Below are positions 8,970 to 15,502 of a stretch of DNA of 64,000 nucleotides, in pieces. The stretch is taken from positions 62,001 through 126,000 of the forward strand of contig SCSX01000036.1 in NCBI GenBank assembly GCA_004297825.1, given 5' to 3'. The translations under genes and the position numbers were made by a program. This DNA is from Spirochaetota bacterium (GTDB lineage: Bacteria; Spirochaetota; UBA4802; UBA5368). The notes beneath the pieces were generated by a model. That model saw nothing but the letters and a program-made list of their open reading frames with translations. It was not told where the DNA came from and ran no database searches. Every line of letters begins with the position of its first letter. The first letter of the stretch is position 1.

Positions 8970-9693
8970 AAAAAATCCCGGATTCCACCGGTATCTCGCG
9001 GGGCTCGTCCTGGCCGCGTGTGCCCTCGCGCCCTCCTGCTCCCGATCGCCGGGGATCGACCGGGCCACGGTGCCGGTCGAGAGCGCGTACGTCGAGGCCC
9101 GCGAGGGACGCATGGCGGTGGCGCGCGCCCTGGGGCTCACCGTGTCGCTCGAACCGGTCGCGCCCGCGGATTTCGAGCGCATCCTCGACTACAAGCCCTA
9201 CACGAACAAGGAGCATTCCGCGACGCTGCGGATACCGCCCCTGGAGTTCTTTCAGCTCGTGATTCAGAACGACCGCGGGGCGCCGATGCTCGTGTCGGCG
9301 GTGGGGACGGAGCTTTCCTACGGCAAGGAAACGCTGAAGCGGATACCCGGGAAGGACCTGGCCGCGCGGTTCACCTCCCCGGCTTTTTCCTTTTTAAACT
9401 TTCCGGCGTTCGAAATTCCGCGCCGTCTCGCCTCCGCGAAGACCGGTATCGCCGATATCGACTACGACGACGACCTGGGCGAGATAAAGGACGGGAACCT
9501 CGCGGCGGGGGACCGCATGCTCATGATCGTCGCCTTCGACTGGATCCCGGTGGCGCACAGGGGCTTCCGGGTCACCGTGCGCCCGGAGGGCGATCCGAAA
9601 AAAAGTATTGATTTTGATTTCACCCGCTTCGAATATAGGACGAAGGGCGAGCGATTCAAGAAGCCCGAGAAGCAGGACAAGGAGCCGTATTGA
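8959..9693 (+). CDS. Predicted lipoprotein, unknown function
   Basis: The start at 8959 gives a signal sequence with a classical L-A-A-C lipobox at Cys21 and a second Cys at 27 (APSC). A longer frame from 8923 is unlikely. The mature ~220 residues contain no family I recognise; they look like a beta-rich domain (LEFFQLVIQNDRG, FRVTVRPEGD) with a Lys/Glu-rich tail. The gene overlaps the aldolase by 11 bases and its stop touches the gatC start, so it belongs to the same transcript. Its presence between metabolic genes and gatC gives no clear functional hint. Confidence 0.8.
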   Translation: MKPEKNPGFHRYLAGLVLAACALAPSCSRSPGIDRATVPVESAYVEAREGRMAVARALGLTVSLEPVAPADFERILDYKPYTNKEHSATLRIPPLEFFQLVIQNDRGAPMLVSAVGTELSYGKETLKRIPGKDLAARFTSPAFSFLNFPAFEIPRRLASAKTGIADIDYDDDLGEIKDGNLAAGDRMLMIVAFDWIPVAHRGFRVTVRPEGDPKKSIDFDFTRFEYRTKGERFKKPEKQDKEPY

Positions 9694-9989
9694 TGAAGAT
9701 AGACGAGAAGCAGATACTCAGGGTCGCGGAGCTCGCGCGGCTGGACCTCACCGGTGACGAAAAGAAGGAGTTCGCCGCGCAGCTGTCGGATATAATAAGC
9801 TATGTCGAGAAGATCAACGAGCTCGACACCGCCGACATCTCGCCCTCCGATCACATAGCCGAGCTCAAAAACGTCTTCAGGGCCGACACGGTCCTTCCCT
9901 CGATGGACCGTGCGGAGCTCGAGAAGATGGCGCCGCGATTCCAGGACGGCCACGTGGTGGTGCCCATCATCATCGAGGGGCAGGAATGA
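9693..9989 (+). CDS. gatC: Aspartyl/glutamyl-tRNA amidotransferase subunit C
   Basis: A 98-residue protein with the GatC signature: an N-terminal helix (KQILRVAELARLDLT), then KEFAAQLSDIISYVEKINELDT, then a P-S-D-H-I loop and a C-terminal stretch ending VVPIIIE. GatC wraps around GatA and GatB in the complex that amidates Glu-tRNA(Gln) or Asp-tRNA(Asn). ATG at 9693 with GGAG at 9681 is preferred over the TTG at 9690. gatA and gatB are not in this window, which is an unusual separation; the gene instead overlaps thpR by four bases. Confidence 0.92.
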   Translation: MKIDEKQILRVAELARLDLTGDEKKEFAAQLSDIISYVEKINELDTADISPSDHIAELKNVFRADTVLPSMDRAELEKMAPRFQDGHVVVPIIIEGQE

Positions 9990-10546
9990 ACAGGCTATTT
10001 ATCGCGCTTCCCGTGAACGGCGAGATACGCGCCGCCCTCCAGCCCTCGTACGAATTCCTGCGCGGGTACGAGAACTTTCTGAAGCCGGTCGCCCCCGCTA
10101 ACTTCCACATCACCGTCAAGTTCCTGGGAGAATGCGAGGGCAACGTCGCGACCGCGATCGAGAGCACCTTCCTGGAGATCACCGCGCCCCAGGCAGAGAT
10201 CCCCTTCAGCATCTCGGGAATAGGCGTGTTCCCGGACATGAAGAAGCCCAACGTCATCTGGGCCGGTCTCAAAACGGACGCCGACGCGCTCGCGCAGGTG
10301 TTCAAAAATGTGGAAAAGTATGTGGCGAATTTCCGGTTCAAGGAAGAAAAGCGCGAATTCATACCGCATCTCACCATCGCGCGCATGAAGAGCGGCCGCA
10401 AGATCGCCGGCGAGCTGCTCAAGTTCGTCGAGAAGAACGGCGCGACCGAATTCGGCTCGTCGGCGTTCGACAGGCTCACGCTCTACTCATCGAAGCTCAC
10501 CCCGGACGGTCCCATCTATACCGCACTGAAGTCGATCAAGTTCTAG
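9986..10546 (+). CDS. thpR: RNA 2',3'-cyclic phosphodiesterase (2'-5' RNA ligase family)
   Basis: A 186-residue member of the 2H phosphoesterase superfamily. Both catalytic H-x-T-x motifs are present: HITV (His41, Thr43) and HLTI in the second half, with the usual FLGE after the first motif. Family members hydrolyse RNA 2',3'-cyclic phosphates and can ligate tRNA halves in vitro. The ATG overlaps the gatC stop (ATGA), so translation is coupled. It is the last gene of the run that starts at 6025; a strong hairpin follows eight bases after the stop. Confidence 0.92.
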   Translation: MNRLFIALPVNGEIRAALQPSYEFLRGYENFLKPVAPANFHITVKFLGECEGNVATAIESTFLEITAPQAEIPFSISGIGVFPDMKKPNVIWAGLKTDADALAQVFKNVEKYVANFRFKEEKREFIPHLTIARMKSGRKIAGELLKFVEKNGATEFGSSAFDRLTLYSSKLTPDGPIYTALKSIKF

Positions 10547-10553
10547 GCCCTGC

Positions 10554-10597
10554 GTCCTTGCACGGACCGGAGCTTGCGCGCCGGTCCGTGCAAGGAC
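10554..10597. repeat. Long perfect hairpin after thpR
   Basis: A 17-bp perfect stem (10554-10570 with 10581-10597) around a 10-base loop (AGCTTGCGCG). It starts eight bases after the thpR stop and lacks a U-tract, so it is either a non-canonical terminator or 3'-end stabiliser, or a dispersed palindromic repeat. 10598-10802 after it holds no gene I accept. Confidence 0.7.
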
Positions 10598-10802
10598 ATA
10601 AATCGGTCGCGGATTTCCTGTTCCTGCAAAGCATCGATTTCCCACATGATCGATAACGCCGAAACGACGGCAACGAACCTTTCCGGATGTCCCCCCTCAT
10701 GAGTACGCACGGAAAAAATTTCTACCCGCATTGTTGCCTTTCCCCGCCCCCGGCATTACCTTGCTTGATTTGAGGTAAAATTCACAGGGAGGTGAATGCA
10801 CC

Positions 10803-11078
10803 ATGTATCTGCCATTGCTCGTATGCGCGTATTGTCTCGGGGACGTACTGGGGGGTCGGTTGACCACCTGCGAAAATCACCGTTATGTGCATTTCCCGGA
10901 CGGCGAGTCGCTGCTGTCGATTCCCTTCATGCCGGAAAACATCCTGAACGGCCTTACGTGTCCCGACTGCAAGGTAAGGATCGGCGGCTTTCACCATCCG
11001 GGTTGTATGTACGAAACCTGCCCCCGCTGTGAGGGAAGGCTCGTCGAGTGCGGGTGCACCGAACCTCACCGGGATTGA
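10803..11078 (+). CDS. Small cysteine-rich zinc-binding protein
   Basis: A 91-residue protein with an excellent ribosome binding site (GGGAGGTG about 9 bases before the ATG). Cysteines are arranged as CAYC near the N-terminus, CPDCK in the middle and H-H-x-G-C-x-x-x-x-C-P-R-C near the C-terminus, ending in ECGC. This spacing predicts one or two zinc ribbons. The closing H-x-x-G-C...C-P-x-C-x-x-x-L-x-x-C-x-C pattern recurs in small uncharacterised bacterial proteins, in my recollection. No catalytic motif is visible. It may act in protein or nucleic-acid contacts. It stands alone, convergent with the lipoprotein at 11088. Confidence 0.82.
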   Translation: MYLPLLVCAYCLGDVLGGRLTTCENHRYVHFPDGESLLSIPFMPENILNGLTCPDCKVRIGGFHHPGCMYETCPRCEGRLVECGCTEPHRD

Positions 11079-11087
11079 CCGGTGAAA

Positions 11088-11777
11088 TCAATGCCTATTT
11101 CGTTCCAGTATCAGGCTTCTCCAGTATCCCGCGGGGAGGCTGTCCCCCATGCACCGGAAAAAAGCGTCCTCGGTTTCCGCGCCCCGCGCGCTCTTGAGAA
11201 GACGTGCGGTGCTGTAGGCGTCGCTTTTTCCCCCGTCGAGAAAATCGTCGTCGAAGTGGCCGATGGATGCGTACGCTTTTTGCTCCGTCGCGTCCAGGTG
11301 GGCCTCGATATCATACCAGGACCATTTCATCCTGAGCGAATAGCTGCCGCAAAACGCGACCCCGCCCGGCTTGATCTCGATGCGTGAATTCCGGATTACC
11401 TCTTCGGGAAAGATCACGGTTACGGTGTAGGTCCGATACATCTGTTCCTCGAAATCATTGCCCAGGAACATGGGGGCGTCCACCCGGTACCATGCCCCCA
11501 CCGCGACATAGACGCCGGGCGGCGGGTTGAACATCACCAGCCCGCACCCCGTGAGCGCCCTGGTGGGGACGATACGCTCGTAGGGCGAAGCGGGGTCCCC
11601 GTCATCCACGCGCGCGAAATACACGATGTCGGGCCCGAACGGGAAAACCCCGAGCTCCGATCGCAGCGTCACTTTAATTCCGCCCACCGCGCCGCTCCCG
11701 GTATCACGCTCTGGCAGGACCAGGGGTGCGCACTGGAGAAGCAGCAATGCGCCGAGTATCAGTGTTCGCGGGTTCAT
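11088..11777 (-). CDS. Predicted lipoprotein, unknown function
   Basis: The start at 11777 is supported by GGGAAGGGAG upstream and gives MNPRTLILGALLLLQC, a lipoprotein signal with Cys16. An upstream frame to 11837 would bury the signal. The mature ~210 residues include beta-strand-like segments (PGVYVAVGAWYRVD, YTVTVIFPEE) that suggest a beta-sandwich, followed by a helical, charged C-terminal region (AYSTARLLKSARGAETEDAFF). No family is recognised. Probably membrane anchored in the periplasm or on the surface. It converges with the zinc protein, their stops being ten bases apart. Confidence 0.8.
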   Translation of the reverse strand: MNPRTLILGALLLLQCAPLVLPERDTGSGAVGGIKVTLRSELGVFPFGPDIVYFARVDDGDPASPYERIVPTRALTGCGLVMFNPPPGVYVAVGAWYRVDAPMFLGNDFEEQMYRTYTVTVIFPEEVIRNSRIEIKPGGVAFCGSYSLRMKWSWYDIEAHLDATEQKAYASIGHFDDDFLDGGKSDAYSTARLLKSARGAETEDAFFRCMGDSLPAGYWRSLILERNRH

Positions 11778-12028
11778 TCGCCTCACTCCCTTCCCGGTTA
11801 ATAAAGATATCCTCCGGATAAAATATTTCCATTGCATTTCGCGTGAAAGTGGCGCACACTTGATCGCACGAGGCCGGGCGCGGCGCTTAACCGCGCGCCT
11901 GCCCGGTGCCGCCTGGAATCGCCCGTACGTATAATTCCCGGGAATTGATTCGGTCGCGCACGATGTTTATTATTATCAGGGTGGGTACCGCGTTATGCGG
12001 TGACATTTTTTTTAAGAGGAGAAATTAC

Positions 12029-12382
12029 ATGCTGTATCTTTCGGTGATTTTATTCGCACTTGCGGCGATGGGGGGTATGACCCTGGTAACCCTTAAATAT
12101 ATGGGCAAGGAGATGCCGCTTTTCCTTTCAATAGGGCACGGCGTAATCGCGGCGGCGGGGCTCGTCGTGCTCATTCTCAATGTGCGCGCGAACACAGGCA
12201 ATGTCCTCATGAACGTTTCGCTGGCCCTCTTCCTGGCCGCGGCCCTTGGAGGCTTCGCCAACTTCTACCTGCACCATGCGAGGAAGAATATATCGGACAA
12301 GCTGATCACGCTCCACGGGCTTGCCGCGCTTACCGCGTTCGTGCTGCTGGCGGTGTCGGTGTTTGGAAGAGGGGGGCTCTAA
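12029..12382 (+). CDS. Small integral membrane protein, four TM segments
   Basis: The ATG at 12029 follows AGAGGAG with good spacing. The 117 residues contain four hydrophobic helices: LYLSVILFALAAMGGMTLV, then LSIGHGVIAAAGLVVLI, VSLALFLAAALGGFANFYL and LHGLAALTAFVLLAVSV. Histidines lie at or near helix ends (GHG, YLHHAR, LHG), an arrangement seen in small haem or quinone-binding membrane proteins, but no family is certain. Longer frames starting at 11906 are not supported. The gene stands alone upstream of the AT-rich island. Confidence 0.78.
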   Translation: MLYLSVILFALAAMGGMTLVTLKYMGKEMPLFLSIGHGVIAAAGLVVLILNVRANTGNVLMNVSLALFLAAALGGFANFYLHHARKNISDKLITLHGLAALTAFVLLAVSVFGRGGL

Positions 12383-12792
12383 ACTCGATTCGGTGTGCTT
12401 TGAAATAGTTTTTTCATGGGCGGACAAGTTACTTTGAAGGCGACGCGTAATTCTGGAAGTTCTCCTGATCCTCCAATTTAAACCTAATGGGGGATAGCGT
12501 AACCTTCCCCGCGCGGGCTTGCCATTAATTGTAAGCGGCGGGGTCAATCTCATTCTTCGAAATCTCGCCGCGGAGCTGCAGGGCCGATTCCTATATTGCC
12601 TGATCTAGGTTTTTACTAAGCAATACATGATTAATCTCAACGGTTTCTACATTCCCCTTAACGTTCCGCGGTTAAGCGATGTTTTGGCGCAGCGTACTCG
12701 CGGAGCCAAAATGTGCCGTAGTTCAAGCTGCTACTCAGGCATCGTGCTTAGCCGCTGTTATATGCTGTGGCGTGCGACTCCAGCTTGAGTTA
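12383..12792. other. Gene-free 410-base stretch containing an attC-like element
   Basis: No convincing coding sequence on either strand. Composition falls from GC-rich to AT-rich across the stretch. 12383-12655 shows no strong hairpin or promoter that I can defend; 12656-12763 holds the attC-like inverted repeat listed separately. Confidence 0.6.
12656..12763. repeat. attC-like imperfect inverted repeat (possible integron cassette site)
   Basis: The outer boxes CCTTAAC (12656-12662) and GTTATAT (12757-12763) approximate the integron core pair RYYYAAC / GTTRRRY, each with one mismatch. Inside them, GCGGTTAAGC (12668-12677) pairs with GCTTAGCCGC (12746-12755) at 9 of 10 positions. A further 7-bp stem TTTTGGC / GCCAAAA (12682-12688, 12705-12711) forms the middle. 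The length of 108 bases and nested architecture match attC sites. Read on the minus strand, it begins 30 bases after the stop of the GIY-YIG gene, the expected cassette geometry. No integrase gene is in the window. Confidence 0.4.
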
Positions 12793-13284
12793 TTATGAAT
12801 TCCAATTGTGGTCATATTCGAGTATGTTGTCTGTATTATTATATGTTATTCTGACTTCTTTCCTATTTTTCATTGGTGTATTATGGCTAGCTGGGTTTTT
12901 AAATGGATTCATGCCTTCAAAATATATTTTTAAAACACCATGTTTATCAAAAACTTTATCAATATGGTTCCAGTTCCCATTTTTTTTATTATGATTTGGA
13001 AATAAATCAATAGTCTTGGCAACTTCGAGTAAGGCAGCCTCAATTATTTGAGACTGCTTTTTTACGACATTTGTAGTTCCTTCAAGCAAGGCAATATATC
13101 CATCTATTGGCTCAGCAAATCTATTCCGATGTTGTGTAAAACGGTTCCAAATATCACCTTCTCCAATATAAGTTGGTTTGGCCTTTGATTTACTGTCCCA
13201 GATCACGTATACACCTAAGCCGTAAAGAATATCTCTGAAATCATAGTCTTCAAATTTTTCAAATATTACCGTAAGTGATTTCAT
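12793..13284 (-). CDS. GIY-YIG nuclease superfamily protein
   Basis: The ATG at 13284 has GGAGG five bases upstream. The 163-residue protein shows the superfamily core: G-V-Y-V-I-W, then T-Y-I-G-E-G, an Arg in I-W-N-R-F-T-Q-H, a Glu in Q-I-I-E-A-A-L-L and an Asn in P-N-H-N. These match the GIY, YIG, catalytic Arg, metal-binding Glu and Asn positions. No extra DNA-binding domain is evident, so the substrate is unknown. Codon use is AT-rich and unlike the surrounding genes, which indicates recent transfer. The start overlaps the stop of the upstream ORF (ATGA), and an attC-like element lies just downstream. Confidence 0.8.
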   Translation of the reverse strand: MKSLTVIFEKFEDYDFRDILYGLGVYVIWDSKSKAKPTYIGEGDIWNRFTQHRNRFAEPIDGYIALLEGTTNVVKKQSQIIEAALLEVAKTIDLFPNHNKKNGNWNHIDKVFDKHGVLKIYFEGMNPFKNPASHNTPMKNRKEVRITYNNTDNILEYDHNWNS

Positions 13285-13535
13285 AAAGCCTCCATGATAT
13301 ACTGATAATGGGACAGCCAATCACAGCGCAAAAACTTCAGCACGGCATTGCATATAACATCAAATATAATCAATAGTGAAACGGTTGCGTCGATATTATG
13401 GTCGCGGGCTAATTTAGGGAAAATATCTATAGTAGTTCCCGATAAAGTTCCTTCCATCCATTCCTGTACTGTTCCGAAATTCCTTTTCATATATAATTCA
13501 GTAATATCGACGGTGTATTCGCTTTGGTCGAACAC
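13281..13535 (-). CDS. AT-rich ORF upstream of the GIY-YIG gene, unknown, start unclear
   Basis: The frame ends in ATGA shared with the GIY-YIG start, so the two were probably translated together. A GTG at 13535 (84 residues) or ATG at 13490 could start it, but neither has a ribosome binding site. The frame stays open upstream to a TAG at 13655-13653 and reads like protein there (for example I-D-Y-Y-R-N-I-T-L-L-F-A-L). This gives 124 open codons with no ATG, GTG or TTG before 13535. It may be a gene that has lost its 5' end. No family is recognised. Base composition matches the GIY-YIG gene and differs from the flanks. Confidence 0.45.
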   Translation of the reverse strand: MFDQSEYTVDITELYMKRNFGTVQEWMEGTLSGTTIDIFPKLARDHNIDATVSLLIIFDVICNAVLKFLRCDWLSHYQYIMEAL

Positions 13536-13691
13536 GAGAGGAAAACCGCAAACATATAGTTCCGAAATCAGCGCAAATAACAGGGTTATATTTCGATAAT
13601 AATCAATCCTTGAATTGACATTGTCATTGCATTCGATAGTAAATCGATTTTTCTATCATATTTTCAGCCAAAGAATTTCTTACAACAGCAT

Positions 13692-15302
13692 TTACCACAG
13701 CAATTTCTTCACAAGCAGCGCCCCCGCGAGGAGCAGCACGATCACGAGCAGCATCCGGATCTTCTTGCGGTCGTCCAGGTCAAGGTCGCGCTCCATCATG
13801 AGGTAAACGTGCGTGGAGAGGGTGGCCGTGAACGAGAGCGCGGCCGAGAAGAGCGTGAGCGAAATGGCGACGAGCGCGATCCCCAGGAGCGCCCCGCCCA
13901 CGTGGTGCGAGAAAAGCAGGTCCTCGATGACCGATACGAACACGCCCCGGTCGGGACTTCCCTGGAGGAGATCCGATATCTTCATGAACGCCCCCGGGAC
14001 CGACGCGAAGATCCTGCCGGTGTCCGACGGGAGCAGCACGCGCGAGAGCTTGAGGGTGAGCGAAAACGCGCCCCAGTGAAGAAGATACGCGATCCCGCAG
14101 AGAAATCCCGTCACGGTGAACAGCGTGAGCGCGGCGGGGATTAAGCCAAGGTTGTGCCGTCTTATGAAATGGTACAGGTGAAGCGTGTTCTTGAATATCC
14201 CCGGCTCGCGGTACGCGATGATGGGCGGGTAAAACCACGCCCCCACGACGAGCACAATGATGAGCATAATGGAGATCAGGTACGCGGGAATGAAGAGGAG
14301 CGAGTACGCGACTGGTCCCACCAGGGGAATGTTGCCTATGAGCAGGATCACCGTGTTTCCCAGCAGGAGCAGGAGCGCGCTGTTCACGCATACCTGGGGA
14401 AGGGAGCCCGCGGCGAAGGACAGCATGCGTGGCGCGCCGCCATCCGCCCCCGTGAACACATGGTCCAGTGTCGCGCGCGCGATGAGCGATGCGGTGAAGA
14501 TATAAATGAGAAACAGGAGCATGGCCGGCGCGAAATAGAGCGCGAGGCGGACGATCTCCGGCGCGGAGCTTCCCGCGGTGAGGGTGGAAAGCCCCAGGCG
14601 GTTCGCGGCGAGGAGCAGCATGACCGATACGAAAATGCCCGAGGCCGCCGTCACCAGCTTGACACGCGTGAGGGCGGACAGCGCCACCGCGGCGAGCTCT
14701 TTCAGACTGAAATCGCGGAAGGTGAGCCCCTTGAAGACGACCTTGTTTTGGGCAAGGCCCGGCTCCGGGGTAACGACCCTTGGACGGACCTCGCGTACCG
14801 GCAGGGGAGAGGGCCTCTCGCGCATGATCACCGGGGGCGCCTGGATCGCCGGTTCGGCGGCCCTGCGCTCCGAGAATGCCGGGGCGGCTGGGGCCGCTGC
14901 ACGGACGGCGGCCGTTGCGGGGATGGCCTGCCGCGGCCTTGCTTCTATAGTGTCCGGAAGTACTGGTGGGCCATTCCTGTATTCGGCACGTGCGGGCGCG
15001 ACCGCCGGCGCCGTCCGGACGTGAGCCGCGGGGACGACCGGCCGCGGGCCTGCCTCCATGGGGTCCTGGATCGCGGGAAAATCGACCATGAAGAAATTTT
15101 CGCAGCGCCGGCAGCGCAGGCGGTAGCGCTCGTCCTTGGATGCCCGGAAGCTTATCGAATATGAGGAGTTGCAGTGCGGGCACAGCGTGATCTTGATATA
15201 GGTCTTGCAGGAGGCGCACACGAACACCGATCTCGTGAGCCCCGCGATCTCGTCGTCGCTCAGGGAGTAGCGGGCCTGGCAATGGGAGCAGCTTATCTGC
15301 AT
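13692..15302 (-). CDS. Zinc-ribbon membrane protein, unknown function
   Basis: A 536-residue protein with CGGAG upstream of its ATG. The N-terminus carries four CxxC-type pairs (C-S-H-C, C-A-S-C, C-P-H-C, C-R-R-C), each like the short ribbon that often heads bacterial envelope proteins. Next comes a Pro/Ala/Arg-rich linker of about 110 residues, then at least six hydrophobic helices between about 215 and 536 (for example VTAASGIFVSVMLLLAANRL near 220 and MLLVIVLLLAGALLVKKLLW at the C-terminus). The ribbons probably face the cytoplasm and the second half spans the inner membrane. No enzymatic motif is seen. It lies between the AT-rich island and a class A PBP on the same strand. Confidence 0.8.
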   Translation of the reverse strand: MQISCSHCQARYSLSDDEIAGLTRSVFVCASCKTYIKITLCPHCNSSYSISFRASKDERYRLRCRRCENFFMVDFPAIQDPMEAGPRPVVPAAHVRTAPAVAPARAEYRNGPPVLPDTIEARPRQAIPATAAVRAAAPAAPAFSERRAAEPAIQAPPVIMRERPSPLPVREVRPRVVTPEPGLAQNKVVFKGLTFRDFSLKELAAVALSALTRVKLVTAASGIFVSVMLLLAANRLGLSTLTAGSSAPEIVRLALYFAPAMLLFLIYIFTASLIARATLDHVFTGADGGAPRMLSFAAGSLPQVCVNSALLLLLGNTVILLIGNIPLVGPVAYSLLFIPAYLISIMLIIVLVVGAWFYPPIIAYREPGIFKNTLHLYHFIRRHNLGLIPAALTLFTVTGFLCGIAYLLHWGAFSLTLKLSRVLLPSDTGRIFASVPGAFMKISDLLQGSPDRGVFVSVIEDLLFSHHVGGALLGIALVAISLTLFSAALSFTATLSTHVYLMMERDLDLDDRKKIRMLLVIVLLLAGALLVKKLLW

Positions 15303-15502
15303 GTATCGGTATCTCCGGGGGGAATGGCCCCTGTTTACCTATCGAACCTTCGGGCGGGAAAATTTAGCCCGGATGCGGCTTCCGGCCCTGCCCGGGGTTT
15401 ACGCGCCGCCTTGAAAAAAGCCCGGCTGGTTCGCCTGGTCTTCACGCGTGCGGAACCGGGAATTCGCGAATCGGCGCCCCGCGCATGACCGCTTTTCAAT
15501 TT

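Noticed and set aside
10543-10731. 62-residue ORF on the minus strand downstream of thpR
   Set aside because: Its C-terminal third reads through the perfect hairpin at 10554-10597 and there is no recognisable family; probably chance, though the N-terminal part looks mildly protein-like.
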